DNA of 64,000 bases from Bacteroidaceae bacterium (GCA_016286165.1 JAEESE010000012.1:62001-126000), one strand, 5' to 3'. Positions 52,627-61,423 are shown, numbered from the stretch's first letter. The notes: a model not told the origin generated them from the sequence alone. Translations and numbers: made by a program.

Positions 52627-52665
52627 TTAGCGACACGCTGCGCTCTTTTGGAAGTTAAAGAAGTT
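52627..52665 (+). repeat. 39-base direct repeat, copy 1
   Basis: Matches 55688-55726 in the same orientation with two differences (core TTAGCGACACGCTG). It leads into a tandem array of the 9-base unit GAAGTTAAA. Confidence 0.75.
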
Positions 52666-52706
52666 GAAGAAGTTAAAGAAGTTAAAGAAGTTAAAGAAGT
52701 TAAAGA
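52651..52706 (+). repeat. Tandem 9-base repeat (GAAGTTAAA)
   Basis: Six units of GAAGTTAAA with one G/A change. A related array (GTTAAAGGA) lies at 55783-55812. Confidence 0.85.
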
Positions 52707-52718
52707 CGAATGCTTCAA

Positions 52719-52776
52719 GAACTGTCCGCTCGGCGCTTGCGACGCTTCACGCTTGAAGAACTGTCCGCTCGGCGCT
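52719..52776 (+). repeat. Direct repeat of AAGAACTGTCCGCTCGGCGCT
   Basis: Two 20-base-class copies (about 52718-52737 and 52757-52776), separated by an inverted piece found again at 55730-55760. This mosaic joins the repeat zone to the dockerin remnant. Confidence 0.7.
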
Positions 52777-52780
52777 AGAA

Positions 52781-53140
52781 GTGCAGAGCGTGAGCCAGCA
52801 CCTGACGCTCGCGGCAGATCCCGACCAGCCTGCCACCATGCAGTTTGACATGACCGACGTCATCGACGGCCGTCAGTACTATGCCCAGGCATACTACTAC
52901 AACCGCGGCGAACTCACGCCACTCACCCTCACCCAGTCCCTCCCCATGCTCTTCCCCATCATCTTGGGCGATGTCAACGGCGACTCGGAGATAACCATTG
53001 CCGACGTCACCGCATTGGTCAACATCATCTTGGGCAAGGACACCACGGGCTACAGCCTGCGGGCTGCCGACGTGAACAAGGACGGAGAAACAACCATTGC
53101 CGACGTTACGGCGTTGGTGAACATAATATTGGGGAAATAA
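52781..53140 (+). pseudogene. Dockerin-type C-terminal remnant of a larger secreted protein
   Basis: The open frame begins after a TGA at 52754-52756; the first usable start is GTG at 52781, giving 119 residues. The first ~60 residues look like the end of a beta-sandwich domain ('VIDGRQYYAQAYYYNRGELT'). Two EF-hand-like dockerin repeats follow: 'GDVNGDSEITIADVTALVN' and 'ADVNKDGETTIADVTALVN', the second ending in 'IILGK' at the stop. There is no signal peptide, and the upstream edge falls exactly in repeat DNA. It is most likely the broken 3' end of a longer gene, although a small expressed protein is possible. A good terminator follows. Confidence 0.65.
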
Positions 53141-53163
53141 AAAGCCACCAAAACATCTGTAAT

Positions 53164-53190
53164 GGGCTGCGTTTCGACGCGGCCCTTTTT
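53164..53190 (+). terminator. Terminator after the dockerin remnant
   Basis: GGGCTGCGT (53164-53172), loop TTCG, ACGCGGCCC (53177-53185), then five T. An intact terminator supports the view that this was once the end of a normal gene. Confidence 0.85.
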
Positions 53191-53348
53191 GTGATGTGAT
53201 GACAGTCTCTAAACTTTTTCTGATTTAATGTTGGATTCTCAAAGCTCTGTTGCGATAGGTTTTCAGGTTATTAGGTCGCCTCGCTTATAGGTTTTAAGGT
53301 GAGTTTTCTTATTTTCTAATTTTCTAAATCTCTTATTTTCTAAATCTC

Positions 53349-55424
53349 CTATTCAATCGTAACGCTGATAATCTCCTCGCCGGGAGTCTTATCCGCCTCG
53401 CGAGGAAGGTAGACGGGCATGTCGGGCTGGAGGGGGAGGATGCGGAGCTCGAGCTGCTGACAGCCCTTGGGCAAACGACTCAGGGCATAGCAGAAGGGAC
53501 GGCCGTTGTAGAAATTATCGTCGATGAGATGTCCGTCGGCATAGAGACGTGCCACGTCGCCACGGTAGCGGATAGTGAGCAGCGGCGAATGAAGGGTGAA
53601 GGGCGTAGGATCGGCAGGGAGCTGCAGGGTGTAGACGGCTGCCTGACGGAAGTCATCGTCGGTGGGTGCCTCGGCGACTTTCTGTTTGCCCACCACAATC
53701 TTACGCGGGGCACCGGCGGATTGCGTCTTGGTCCACTGGACGTCGATGGGCGGGAAATCCACGGGCAGTTCGCTGAGGAACAGACGTCCGGCATCCTCGG
53801 GCGTGAGCAGGTAGATATTACCGTAGACGGGCTTGGAGGTGCCTCGCGGCTTGACGTTCTTCAAGGTCTTGCCATTCTCAAGAGCTATGGTGGTGGGTAT
53901 GCCCTTGACCTGCTCGAGGTAGATATTGCCATGGCGCTTGGCAATGAGCTGGCCGGTGGCATAGCGTATGCCGTCGATGCCGACAGGGAAGATGCAGGTG
54001 GTGGCGGCAGGGATGGTGACCTTAGGCAGCGTGACGCCGCAGGCGGACAGCTGCACGTCGCGCTTGGCGCTGAGGGGACGCAGGCGTTCGTAGTTGTTGA
54101 TGAAGATGAAGCCTGAGGTGCCGTTGGAACGTATCGCCCAGCGCAGGTGCGTGTCGTCGCCCTGCGGGATATCCTGCGGTGCAGGGAACGAGGGCTCCAT
54201 GGGTGCGAGCTGTTCGCCCCAGTCGTGCATGAAGAGGTGCAGCTTGCGCAGCAGGTAGTAGTGGGGGTTGCGCTGTCCGAACTCGCCCAAGGGCGCCTGG
54301 AAGTCGTAGCTCTTGACGTTCATGTCGTTGTTGGCAGTGGCGAGGGTATGAACGCTCTCGTGGAGGGTGATGCCGGTGGTGCTCTCGGGGTTGGTGCCGC
54401 CGTGGTACATATAGTAACCTAAGAGGTTGGAGCCGCTGCCGAGCTTGACGACAGCCATGGCATAGGCATCCTCAGGGTAGATATAAGGGCGACGGTGGTA
54501 GGCGGTGGTCATGCCGCCTCCGAGTTCACAGGTGAAATAGGGATACGACTCGGCGGGGAGGGCGTCGGCCTGTGCCGGTGCGAGGGCGTTGGCGGCATCG
54601 GCGGCCCCCATATCGGTGGCGGGTTTCTCCTGAGCCTTGAAATTGAAGGCTTTGTAGTAGCTGCCAGCCCCTTCACGCAGGCTGCGTTCCCAGAAGCCGT
54701 CGGCATAGTCGCCATAGAGGGGCAGCAGCTCGCCGTAGGGCACGGGGGTGGAAAGTGCGGGCCAGCCGGTGCGTGTGTAGAACGGCAGGTCGAAGCCTAT
54801 GCCGAGTGCGAGGTGCTTCAACGCCATGAGGTATTCGCCGGGACCGCGATACTCATTGTCGAACTGACAGGCTATGATGGGGCCGCCGTCCTTCCATTGC
54901 AAGCCCTGCACCTGAGCGAAGATCTGACGATAGAAGCGTTCGACACAGACGAGGAACTGAGGATCGGTGGAGCGTGACCTGACGGGCCTCGCCTCTCCCC
55001 CACCCGACGGCACCTGCCTGAGGCTGAACACCCAGTCGGGGATGCCACCGCAGCGCACTTCGCCATGGCAGAAAGGTCCTATGCGCAGCACTACAGGCAT
55101 CTCCTCCGCCTTGCAGACCTCGATGAAGCGACGCAGGTCGCGCTGACCGCTCCAGTTGAAGACGCCCTGCTGCTCCTCGATATGGTTCCAGAAGACATAG
55201 GTGGCTATCATGGTGACACCGCCCTCCTTGATCTTATGTACCTCTGCCTGCCACTCTTCGGCAGGGATGCGCGAGTAATGGACTTCGCCCATGACGGGCA
55301 CTACGCGTTTGCCTCCGATGATCAAACTCTGACGGTCCCATCGGACTTCAGGATTCATGTTCTGTGCACGACTCAGAGTCGGCAAACATATTGCGGCGAA
55401 TGCCAGAAGAAGAAGTTGTTTCAT
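53349..55424 (-). CDS. GH35 beta-galactosidase, secreted
   Basis: A 691-residue enzyme with signal peptide 'MKQLLLLAFAAICLPTLSRAQ'. GH35 features: 'GEVHYSRIPAEEW', 'TYVFWNHIEEQQGVFNW', 'LRIGPFCHGEVRCGG', the acid/base Glu in 'CQFDNEYRG' and the nucleophile Glu in 'PYFTCELGGGM'. It removes terminal beta-galactose in the periplasm or outside. The C-terminal ~200 residues form beta-sandwich domains. It is bordered by repeats on both sides and transcribed against the GH16 gene. A 28-residue low-complexity spacer ('AADAANALAPAQADALPA') sits at about 275-300. Confidence 0.92.
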   Translation of the reverse strand: MKQLLLLAFAAICLPTLSRAQNMNPEVRWDRQSLIIGGKRVVPVMGEVHYSRIPAEEWQAEVHKIKEGGVTMIATYVFWNHIEEQQGVFNWSGQRDLRRFIEVCKAEEMPVVLRIGPFCHGEVRCGGIPDWVFSLRQVPSGGGEARPVRSRSTDPQFLVCVERFYRQIFAQVQGLQWKDGGPIIACQFDNEYRGPGEYLMALKHLALGIGFDLPFYTRTGWPALSTPVPYGELLPLYGDYADGFWERSLREGAGSYYKAFNFKAQEKPATDMGAADAANALAPAQADALPAESYPYFTCELGGGMTTAYHRRPYIYPEDAYAMAVVKLGSGSNLLGYYMYHGGTNPESTTGITLHESVHTLATANNDMNVKSYDFQAPLGEFGQRNPHYYLLRKLHLFMHDWGEQLAPMEPSFPAPQDIPQGDDTHLRWAIRSNGTSGFIFINNYERLRPLSAKRDVQLSACGVTLPKVTIPAATTCIFPVGIDGIRYATGQLIAKRHGNIYLEQVKGIPTTIALENGKTLKNVKPRGTSKPVYGNIYLLTPEDAGRLFLSELPVDFPPIDVQWTKTQSAGAPRKIVVGKQKVAEAPTDDDFRQAAVYTLQLPADPTPFTLHSPLLTIRYRGDVARLYADGHLIDDNFYNGRPFCYALSRLPKGCQQLELRILPLQPDMPVYLPREADKTPGEEIISVTIE

Positions 55425-55523
55425 TGACCTTAACGGGGTAGTTAAGAGTTAAGAGTTAAGAGTTAAGAGTTCTTGAAGTGTCAAGCGTCGCAAGCGTCGA
55501 GAGAAGAGTTAATCTCTAAGCAC

Positions 55524-55565
55524 TGACAACCAGCCTTAATCCTTAATCTTTAATCCTTAATCTTA
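55524..55565 (-). repeat. Right arm of the 42-bp perfect inverted repeat
   Basis: Reverse complement of 51459-51500, no mismatch. Spacing between the arms is about 4.0 kb. Confidence 0.85.
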
Positions 55566-55687
55566 CTTTAACCTTGACCTTAACGTTGAACTCTAAACTA
55601 TTAACTTTTTTCGACCACGAATTACACGAATTTTACGAATTTTTCTTCATGTCCTTTGGAAGGATTATTATCGAATTTCACGAATTA

Positions 55688-55726
55688 TTAGCGACACGCT
55701 GAGCTCTTTTGGTAGTTAAAGAAGTT
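55688..55726 (+). repeat. 39-base direct repeat, copy 2
   Basis: Same orientation as 52627-52665, two differences. Recombination between them would delete the dockerin remnant and GH35. Confidence 0.75.
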
Positions 55727-55920
55727 CTTGAAGGGTCAAGCGTCGCAAGCGCCGAGCGAAAGAAGTTGTTTTTTTGAAGTTAAAGGAGTTAAAGGAGTTA
55801 AAGGAGTTAAAGACGATACCATCAAGAAGAGTCAAGGTTAAGGTTATCGTCAAGGTTAAGGTTAAGGTTACAACACTTAACTATTAACTATTAACTATTA
55901 ACTCTTAACTATTCAGCCCC

Positions 55921-58344
55921 CTATACTTCTTCGTTCTCCGTGCGTGCGATGATCTCGTTTTGGAGTTGGGCAGTCATGTCGTTGAAATAGTCGGAGTAGC
56001 CGGCGACGCGGACGAGGAGGTCGCGATAATCGTCGGGGTGCTTCTGGGCGTCGAGGAGTGTGGCGGTGTCGACGATATTGAACTGGATGTGATGACCTCC
56101 GAACTTGAAATAAGTACGGATGAGATGTCCGAGTTTGCGCATATCCTCGTCGCGCTTGAGCAGAGCCGGCACGAAACGCACGTTCAAGAGTGTGCCGCCG
56201 CTCTTGGTCTGGTCGAGTTTGCCGAGGCTCTTGATGACTGCCGTAGGTCCGTGGGTGTCGCTGCCATGCGACGGTGATGTGCCGTCGGAGATGGCGAAGT
56301 GAGCATAGCGTCCGTTGGGCGTGGCGCCGCATACGGAGCCAAAGTAGTTGTGGCACGTGGTGCTGAGCATGTTGAGCTGTGTCTTGCCGCCACGCGTATT
56401 GGGCCGTCCCTCAATAGCCTTCACGAGGTCGTTGTACACGCGCACTGCGATATCGTCGGCATAGGCGTCGTCGTTGCCGAAGAAAGGCGTGTGGTTGCGG
56501 ATATAGGAGCGCATCACCTCCTGAGTCCCCCAGTTGTTCTTGCACGCCTCGAGGATTTGGTCCATGGTGTAGCGCTTGTCCTCGAAGACGTGTTTCTTGA
56601 GAGTGGTGAAGCAGTCGGTGATGGTGCCGAGGCCAGTGCACTGTATGTAGGTGGTGTTGTAGCGCGCTCCGCCGCTGTAGTAGTCGCGGCCCTTGTCGAT
56701 ACAGTCGTCGATGTAGAGACTGAGGAAGGTGGCAGGCGCATAGAGCGAGAACATACGTTCGATGTAGTTGTTGACCGACAGCTTGAGGTTGACGAAATAG
56801 ATCATCTGGCGGTGCCAAGCGTCGTAGAGCTCTTCGAAGGTCTGGAAGGTGCGCGGATCGCCCGTCTCGAGTCCGAGGCGCTTGCCTGTCTCAGGGTCGA
56901 CGCCGTTGTTGAGCGTTATCTCGAGAATCTTGGGAGTGTTGAGGTAGCCGGTGAGCAGGTAGGCCTCCTTGCCGAAAGCCCCCACTTCGATGCAGCCAGA
57001 GCAGCCGCCCTCGCGTGCGTCCTCGAGCGTCTTGCCCTCGCGGACGAGTTCCTTGATATAGGTGTCGGGGTTGAAGACGGAGGGATAGCCGTGGCCCTGA
57101 CGAATGACGCGTATGCCCTCGAGGAGAAAGTCGTCGGGCGTGTTCTCGGCGATATGGATACTGAGGCCCGGCTGCAGTTCGTGGAGCTCCTCCTGTATCT
57201 CGAGGATGATGAACGAGAGTTCGTTGGCGGCGCTGTTGCCATCGCGGTCCACGCCTCCGATATTGATATTAGTGAAGTCGTTGTAGGTACCGCTCTCAAG
57301 AGCCGTGACACCCACTTTGGGAGGTGCAGGCTGGTTGTTGAACTTAATCCAGAGGCACGACAGCAGTTCCTTGGCGGCGTCGCGCGTGAGGGTGCCGTCG
57401 GCGAGGCCTTGCTGGTAGAAGGGCCATAGGTGCTGGTCGATATGTCCGGGGTTCATAGAGTCCCAGCCGTTGAGTTCGGTGACGGTGCCGAGGTGCACGA
57501 ACCAATACATCTGAATGGCCTCCCACAGGTCGCGCGGGGCGTGGGCGGGTACCCAACGACATACGTCGGCTATCTTGCGGAGTTCCCTAACACGCTGCAG
57601 ACCAGCCCCCTGCGGGGAGAGGGTCTTCTCCAGCTCGTCTGCCATGCGGTCGGCCAGCTCGGCATGGCGCTCAGCGAAGAGGATGGCAGCGTCGCAAGAG
57701 ATGGCCATGGCCTCGAGCTCCTGCTGCTTGTCGGTGGCTTCAGGGTCGTAGATATAGTCGAGTTCGTCGATGCGACGCTGGATGCGTGCCTTGACGTCGA
57801 GGAGACCTTCGTGGTACATCTTGCCGTCCATTGCAGTATGGCCTGCGGCGCGTTGTTCCATGAACTCAGTGAAGACACCAGCATGATAAGCCTCTTCCCA
57901 CTCCTTGCTGACGTGGTTGAAGATGCGTTCGCGCTGTGTCTTGCCTGCCCAATAAGGGATTACCTCGCGCTCGTAGGTGTCGATATCCTGCTGCGAGATA
58001 TGGTAAGATTGCAGTTCGCGCGTGTCGAGGGTGTGGAGGTCCTCGACGGAGTGGCAGGTAAGCTCAGGGAAGGTCGGCACGGCCTTGGGTACCGGTCCGC
58101 GTTCGCCCACGATGAGTTCGTCCTTACCGATATAGATGGTCTTCTTCTTGCATATCTCGTAGAAGTTGCGAGCGCGGAGCACGGGCGTGGGCATGGTGCC
58201 GTAGTACTTCTTGTAGAACTCGGTTTCTATCAATGCGCGCTCGATGGAGAGCGTGGTAGGTGTGTCGAAATTCTCTTGGCGGAGGCGTTTGATGCGTTCG
58301 TTCATGCCGCCTTCGTTTTCGGGGTGTTTGATGCTGAAATTCAT
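55921..58344 (-). CDS. Glycyl radical enzyme, trans-4-hydroxy-L-proline dehydratase (HypD)-like
   Basis: An 807-residue enzyme from the ATG at 58344 ('MNFSIKHPENEGG'); an ATG at 58305 is also possible and gives a length nearer HypD (794). The frame extends to 58446, but the -7 box at 58376-58369 excludes that start. Catalytic Cys451 and Glu453 lie in 'CSGCIEVGAFGKEAY', and the glycyl radical residue is Gly782 in 'RVAGYSDYF'. The 331-residue Cys-Gly spacing equals that of HypD (434 to 765, from memory of the family), and long segments ('LSIERAL', 'FTEFMEQRA.GHT', 'IKFNNQPAPPKVG') agree with HypD. HypD dehydrates hydroxyproline to pyrroline-5-carboxylate anaerobically. No radical-SAM activase is adjacent, which is unusual. 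Another substrate is possible. Confidence 0.72.
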   Translation of the reverse strand: MNFSIKHPENEGGMNERIKRLRQENFDTPTTLSIERALIETEFYKKYYGTMPTPVLRARNFYEICKKKTIYIGKDELIVGERGPVPKAVPTFPELTCHSVEDLHTLDTRELQSYHISQQDIDTYEREVIPYWAGKTQRERIFNHVSKEWEEAYHAGVFTEFMEQRAAGHTAMDGKMYHEGLLDVKARIQRRIDELDYIYDPEATDKQQELEAMAISCDAAILFAERHAELADRMADELEKTLSPQGAGLQRVRELRKIADVCRWVPAHAPRDLWEAIQMYWFVHLGTVTELNGWDSMNPGHIDQHLWPFYQQGLADGTLTRDAAKELLSCLWIKFNNQPAPPKVGVTALESGTYNDFTNINIGGVDRDGNSAANELSFIILEIQEELHELQPGLSIHIAENTPDDFLLEGIRVIRQGHGYPSVFNPDTYIKELVREGKTLEDAREGGCSGCIEVGAFGKEAYLLTGYLNTPKILEITLNNGVDPETGKRLGLETGDPRTFQTFEELYDAWHRQMIYFVNLKLSVNNYIERMFSLYAPATFLSLYIDDCIDKGRDYYSGGARYNTTYIQCTGLGTITDCFTTLKKHVFEDKRYTMDQILEACKNNWGTQEVMRSYIRNHTPFFGNDDAYADDIAVRVYNDLVKAIEGRPNTRGGKTQLNMLSTTCHNYFGSVCGATPNGRYAHFAISDGTSPSHGSDTHGPTAVIKSLGKLDQTKSGGTLLNVRFVPALLKRDEDMRKLGHLIRTYFKFGGHHIQFNIVDTATLLDAQKHPDDYRDLLVRVAGYSDYFNDMTAQLQNEIIARTENEEV

Positions 58345-58368
58345 GATGGAAATGTTTACATTGCGCTG

Positions 58369-58376
58369 CAAAGGTA
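58369..58376 (-). promoter_or_regulatory. -7 element of the glycyl radical enzyme gene
   Basis: TACCTTTG on the minus strand, 24 bases before the ATG at 58344. No -33 TTTG. It decides against the upstream start at 58446. Confidence 0.5.
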
Positions 58377-58491
58377 CTACATTTTCTTTAACGCGCGCGT
58401 ATAAAGCGGCTTTTTTTTGGTGGGGCGCCTGTAATCTCCTAAACAAAAGTTAAATATTCGAAATGATAGGTGAGAATTGGGAGCTATTATG

Positions 58492-58499
58492 TACTTTTG
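58492..58499 (+). promoter_or_regulatory. -7 element of the two-thioredoxin-domain gene
   Basis: TACTTTTG, 28 bases before the ATG at 58528. No clear -33 box. It overlaps the frame from an upstream TTG (58477), so that start is not used. Confidence 0.5.
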
Positions 58500-58527
58500 C
58501 AGAGCAAATGAAAAACCTATACGAACA

Positions 58528-60033
58528 ATGAAATCACTCCTGCGTTTTGCGGCCGTCGGCATGCTGGCGACCATGTGTTTACTTCCCGCCCGGGCTCAGC
58601 AAGGCCCAAGCACCTACGATGACGGCGATTCACTGGCCGCCCTCGTGAAGATGAAATATGTATATAGCTTTGAAGAGGCTCTGGCAAAGGCCCGGCAGAC
58701 GAAGAAGCCCATCTTCTTCAACTGCTTCGCCGACTGGGCGCGTCCGTGCCACGGCATGAACGGCATGGTATTCTCTGACCAGGCTTTCTGCGATTGGATG
58801 GACAAGAACTTCGTGTGTTTCTTCGCTGACGTGACGAAGCCCGACAACCGCAGTCTGGCACAGCGCTATGACGTGAGTACCTTTGCACACTACCTGGTGC
58901 TGGACGCCGACGGCGAGGTGATACACCGCATAGTGGGAGGCGCCCCCCTACCCGACTTCCAGGACCGCGTGGCGCTGGCCCTGAGCCCAAAGACATCGCT
59001 CGCCGGCACACGTGCCGCCTACGAGAAAGGCGACCGCTCGAAGAAGCTGTTGCTCAACTACCTGACGGCACTCAATCTGGCCTCGGAGGACAGCCTGTAC
59101 AACCTCATCTCGCCCAGCTACACACAACAGCTGCAGCCCAAGGAATATGCACAGAAAGAGAACTGGCTGTTTGTGCGAAAGAACGTGCGTGAGTCCACCG
59201 ACCCGCTGTTCAAATATATCGTTGAGAACCGCGCCGCCTTCGATAAGAATATCGGCAAGGAGAAGGTCGATGACCTCATCTCGTCGATCTACGGCAAGGA
59301 TATTTACATTTACGCCACCGGCGACAAGGCATTCGACGAGAACGCATTGCTAAACACCTATCTGGCGATGCAGAAAGCGGGACTGCCCGAGACAAACAGC
59401 GCCTACGCCCTCTATAATATAGTGAAGCTGCACGGCAAGCATCAGTACCAGCAGACCATAGAGGCGCTGAACCAGCTGAAGGACGAGCAGACGCACTACA
59501 TGATGGATGTGACGCTGAAATATCCTGATGCCACGCCTGCCGAGCAGCAACAGCTCATCAGCTACTACGGAGAGCGCGAGAAGAAATATGCTGCCGTGGG
59601 CAGTTCGCTGGCACGAGCCTACCGTGACCTCGCTGATAACCTGCGCACACCCGTCGATGAGGCAGCTGCCGAGGGCGGCATAGCTTTCACTACAGCTACG
59701 TTCAACGAGTTGCTGGCAAAAGCCAAGGCCGAGAACAAACTGGTGTTCATCGACGGCTATACGTCGTGGTGCGGTCCGTGTAAGTTGCTCGCCAAGCAGA
59801 CTTTCCCGCAGAAGGAGGTCGGGGCATATATGAATCCACGTTTCGTGAGTAGTCAGATAGACATGGAACGCGGCGAGGGACCGGAACTTGCCAAGCGCTT
59901 CAATATCTCGGCTTATCCTACTATGCTGGTGCTGAGACCTGACGGCACACTGGTCGACAAGATAGTTGGCTTCCTGGCTCCACTGCCATTCCTGAACAAG
60001 GTGAAGGATGTGGTGGCGAAGGAGGGGAAGTGA
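58528..60033 (+). CDS. Exported protein with two thioredoxin-like domains
   Basis: A 501-residue protein with signal peptide 'MKSLLRFAAVGMLATMCLLPARAQ'. The first thioredoxin-like domain (about 55-165) reads 'NCFADWARPCHGMNGM', so the CxxC site is reduced to one Cys (RPC). A helical linker follows (about 170-385). The second domain (about 390-500) has the full site 'YTSWCGPCKLLAKQTF' and cis-Pro 'ISAYPTMLVLRPDG'. It probably acts on disulfides in the periplasm, with the first domain for binding and the second for redox work; this is inference. It is divergent from the glycyl radical enzyme gene. Confidence 0.87.
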   Translation: MKSLLRFAAVGMLATMCLLPARAQQGPSTYDDGDSLAALVKMKYVYSFEEALAKARQTKKPIFFNCFADWARPCHGMNGMVFSDQAFCDWMDKNFVCFFADVTKPDNRSLAQRYDVSTFAHYLVLDADGEVIHRIVGGAPLPDFQDRVALALSPKTSLAGTRAAYEKGDRSKKLLLNYLTALNLASEDSLYNLISPSYTQQLQPKEYAQKENWLFVRKNVRESTDPLFKYIVENRAAFDKNIGKEKVDDLISSIYGKDIYIYATGDKAFDENALLNTYLAMQKAGLPETNSAYALYNIVKLHGKHQYQQTIEALNQLKDEQTHYMMDVTLKYPDATPAEQQQLISYYGEREKKYAAVGSSLARAYRDLADNLRTPVDEAAAEGGIAFTTATFNELLAKAKAENKLVFIDGYTSWCGPCKLLAKQTFPQKEVGAYMNPRFVSSQIDMERGEGPELAKRFNISAYPTMLVLRPDGTLVDKIVGFLAPLPFLNKVKDVVAKEGK

Positions 60034-60229
60034 AGAATGGGCCTCTCTCCCCGCTCTCCCCTGTTAGGGAGAGGGCCTCGCTTCGCTCGAATGGGCGGTG
60101 AGGGGACAAATGAAAGAGTGAAGAATGAAAGAGTGAAAAGTGAAAAGTGAACTTTCGGAGCAGCGAGAGCAATCAAGCTTGCTTGAATTGCCGAGTCGTG
60201 ACGAAAGTCAGCAAAGCTAAAATTGAAAA
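60034..60229. repeat. Repeat-rich spacer before the aspartyl protease gene
   Basis: A palindromic C/G-rich piece (60043-60075, CTCTCCC..GGGAGAG), tandem GAAAGAGTGAA/GTGAAAA units (60110-60150), and a palindrome GCAATCAAGC-TTGCTTGAATTGC-like (60170-60192). The word GAAAGAGTGAAAAGTGAAA (60127-60145) also occurs inside the DUF5107 gene. Confidence 0.7.
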
Positions 60230-61414
60230 ATGAAAATTTCTTCATCGAAACACACCGATAGCAATCATCTCAACTCTAAAGGGAGGGGATGGGCTGTTGT
60301 GCTGCTCTTATTCCTTATCACCATACCCATACGCGCCTGGCGAATGGAGACGGTTTATGGTATGGAGAACGGTAAGATGCTGGTGCGGGCAAGCGTGAAC
60401 GGCGTCGAAGGCCGCTTCGTCATTGACACAGGAGCGCCGTGCAGCATAACACATACGTTTGCACAACGAGCAGGTTTGCAAGGAGGACAGACCACGCAGG
60501 TGTATGACTCCAACGGCAACACCGTGAGGACCACTATCGTGAACCTGCCCAACCTGAGCTTGGGCGGCTTCTCGTTCACACGTCTGCAAGCCATGCAGTT
60601 GCCCGAAGGGAATATGATAGAGCAGTTCGGTGTTGACGGGATAGTCGGTTACAACCTCCTGCGCCAAGGCATTGTGAAATTCGTAGGTCGCGACCATCGT
60701 CTTATCCTCACAAACGACACCACCGATTTAGGCATCGACCTCAACTATGGCATACTGCTGGCCGACGACCCTTATTCCACCATGGTGCCTATCCGCGTAG
60801 GAAATGTCGTTGACACCGTGATGTTTGACACCGGAGCCCTGGATTTCTACGAGATGAGCAATAGGATGTATACTCGTGTGCAGGCCGATACAACCCATTT
60901 CCGTAGGCTGGCATCAGGCAAGGGCATCCTGTCGATGGGCGCAGCCGGTCTGGAAGCCCAATCGTTGAAACATCGCGTGCTCATCCCGCAAAGCCACATA
61001 GGAAATATCCCCTTTGCCAACGTCACCACAATAACAACCGACGCCCTGGAATCGCGAATAGGCTCCAACGTGCTGATGCACGGCGATGTGATTATCGATT
61101 ACCGCGAGAAGATGTTCTACTTCCAGCCTTTCACAGAAGTGACGGAACCCATAAATGTGTATCAACCGGAATGGGATGTGGTGATAACAGTGATGGGCGA
61201 TCATTTAGTGGCTGGAATGGTCTGGGACAATGCCAAGGGCGACATTCAATCAGGCGACCGCATCGTGGCTATCGGCTCGGAGCGCGTGGACAAAGTGGAC
61301 TTGCGCCAAGCCACAACGCAAGCGTGGGCCGGCCTGAAGCCCGAAGGTACTCAGATAACCTACGTGAGCAGCAAGACCGGCAATGAGCAGACGATGACGA
61401 TAAGCATGAAATGA
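60230..61414 (+). CDS. Membrane-anchored or exported aspartyl protease with PDZ domain
   Basis: A 394-residue protein. A hydrophobic stretch at about 22-40 is a signal or anchor. Two retropepsin-type halves follow, each with the catalytic motif: 'FVIDTGAPCSI' and 'VMFDTGALDF', so the active site can form within one chain. The C-terminal ~80 residues are PDZ-like ('GDIQSGDRIVAIGSERVDKV'). It probably cleaves proteins outside the cytoplasm. It follows the thioredoxin gene after a repeat-rich gap; whether it is cotranscribed is unclear. Confidence 0.85.
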   Translation: MKISSSKHTDSNHLNSKGRGWAVVLLLFLITIPIRAWRMETVYGMENGKMLVRASVNGVEGRFVIDTGAPCSITHTFAQRAGLQGGQTTQVYDSNGNTVRTTIVNLPNLSLGGFSFTRLQAMQLPEGNMIEQFGVDGIVGYNLLRQGIVKFVGRDHRLILTNDTTDLGIDLNYGILLADDPYSTMVPIRVGNVVDTVMFDTGALDFYEMSNRMYTRVQADTTHFRRLASGKGILSMGAAGLEAQSLKHRVLIPQSHIGNIPFANVTTITTDALESRIGSNVLMHGDVIIDYREKMFYFQPFTEVTEPINVYQPEWDVVITVMGDHLVAGMVWDNAKGDIQSGDRIVAIGSERVDKVDLRQATTQAWAGLKPEGTQITYVSSKTGNEQTMTISMK

Positions 61415-61423
61415 GACCTGCAA

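Larger units (their letters stand above)
55425..55920. repeat. Repeat-rich spacer between GH35 and the glycyl radical enzyme
   Basis: Nearly 500 bases without a gene. From left: GTTAAGA repeats (55441-55470); a GTCGCAAGCG piece (55482-55502); the right arm of the 42-bp inverted repeat (55524-55565); ACGAATT repeats (55618-55690); the second 39-base direct repeat (55688-55726); another GTCGCAAGCGCCGAG piece (55744-55758); a GTTAAAGGA array (55783-55812); and AAGGTTAAGG / TTAACTATTAAC runs (55830-55912). Confidence 0.75.

Noticed and set aside
56299..57429. Plus-strand ORF of 376 codons and a second one at 57430-58404
   Set aside because: Both are antisense to the glycyl radical enzyme, have biased composition and show no motifs.
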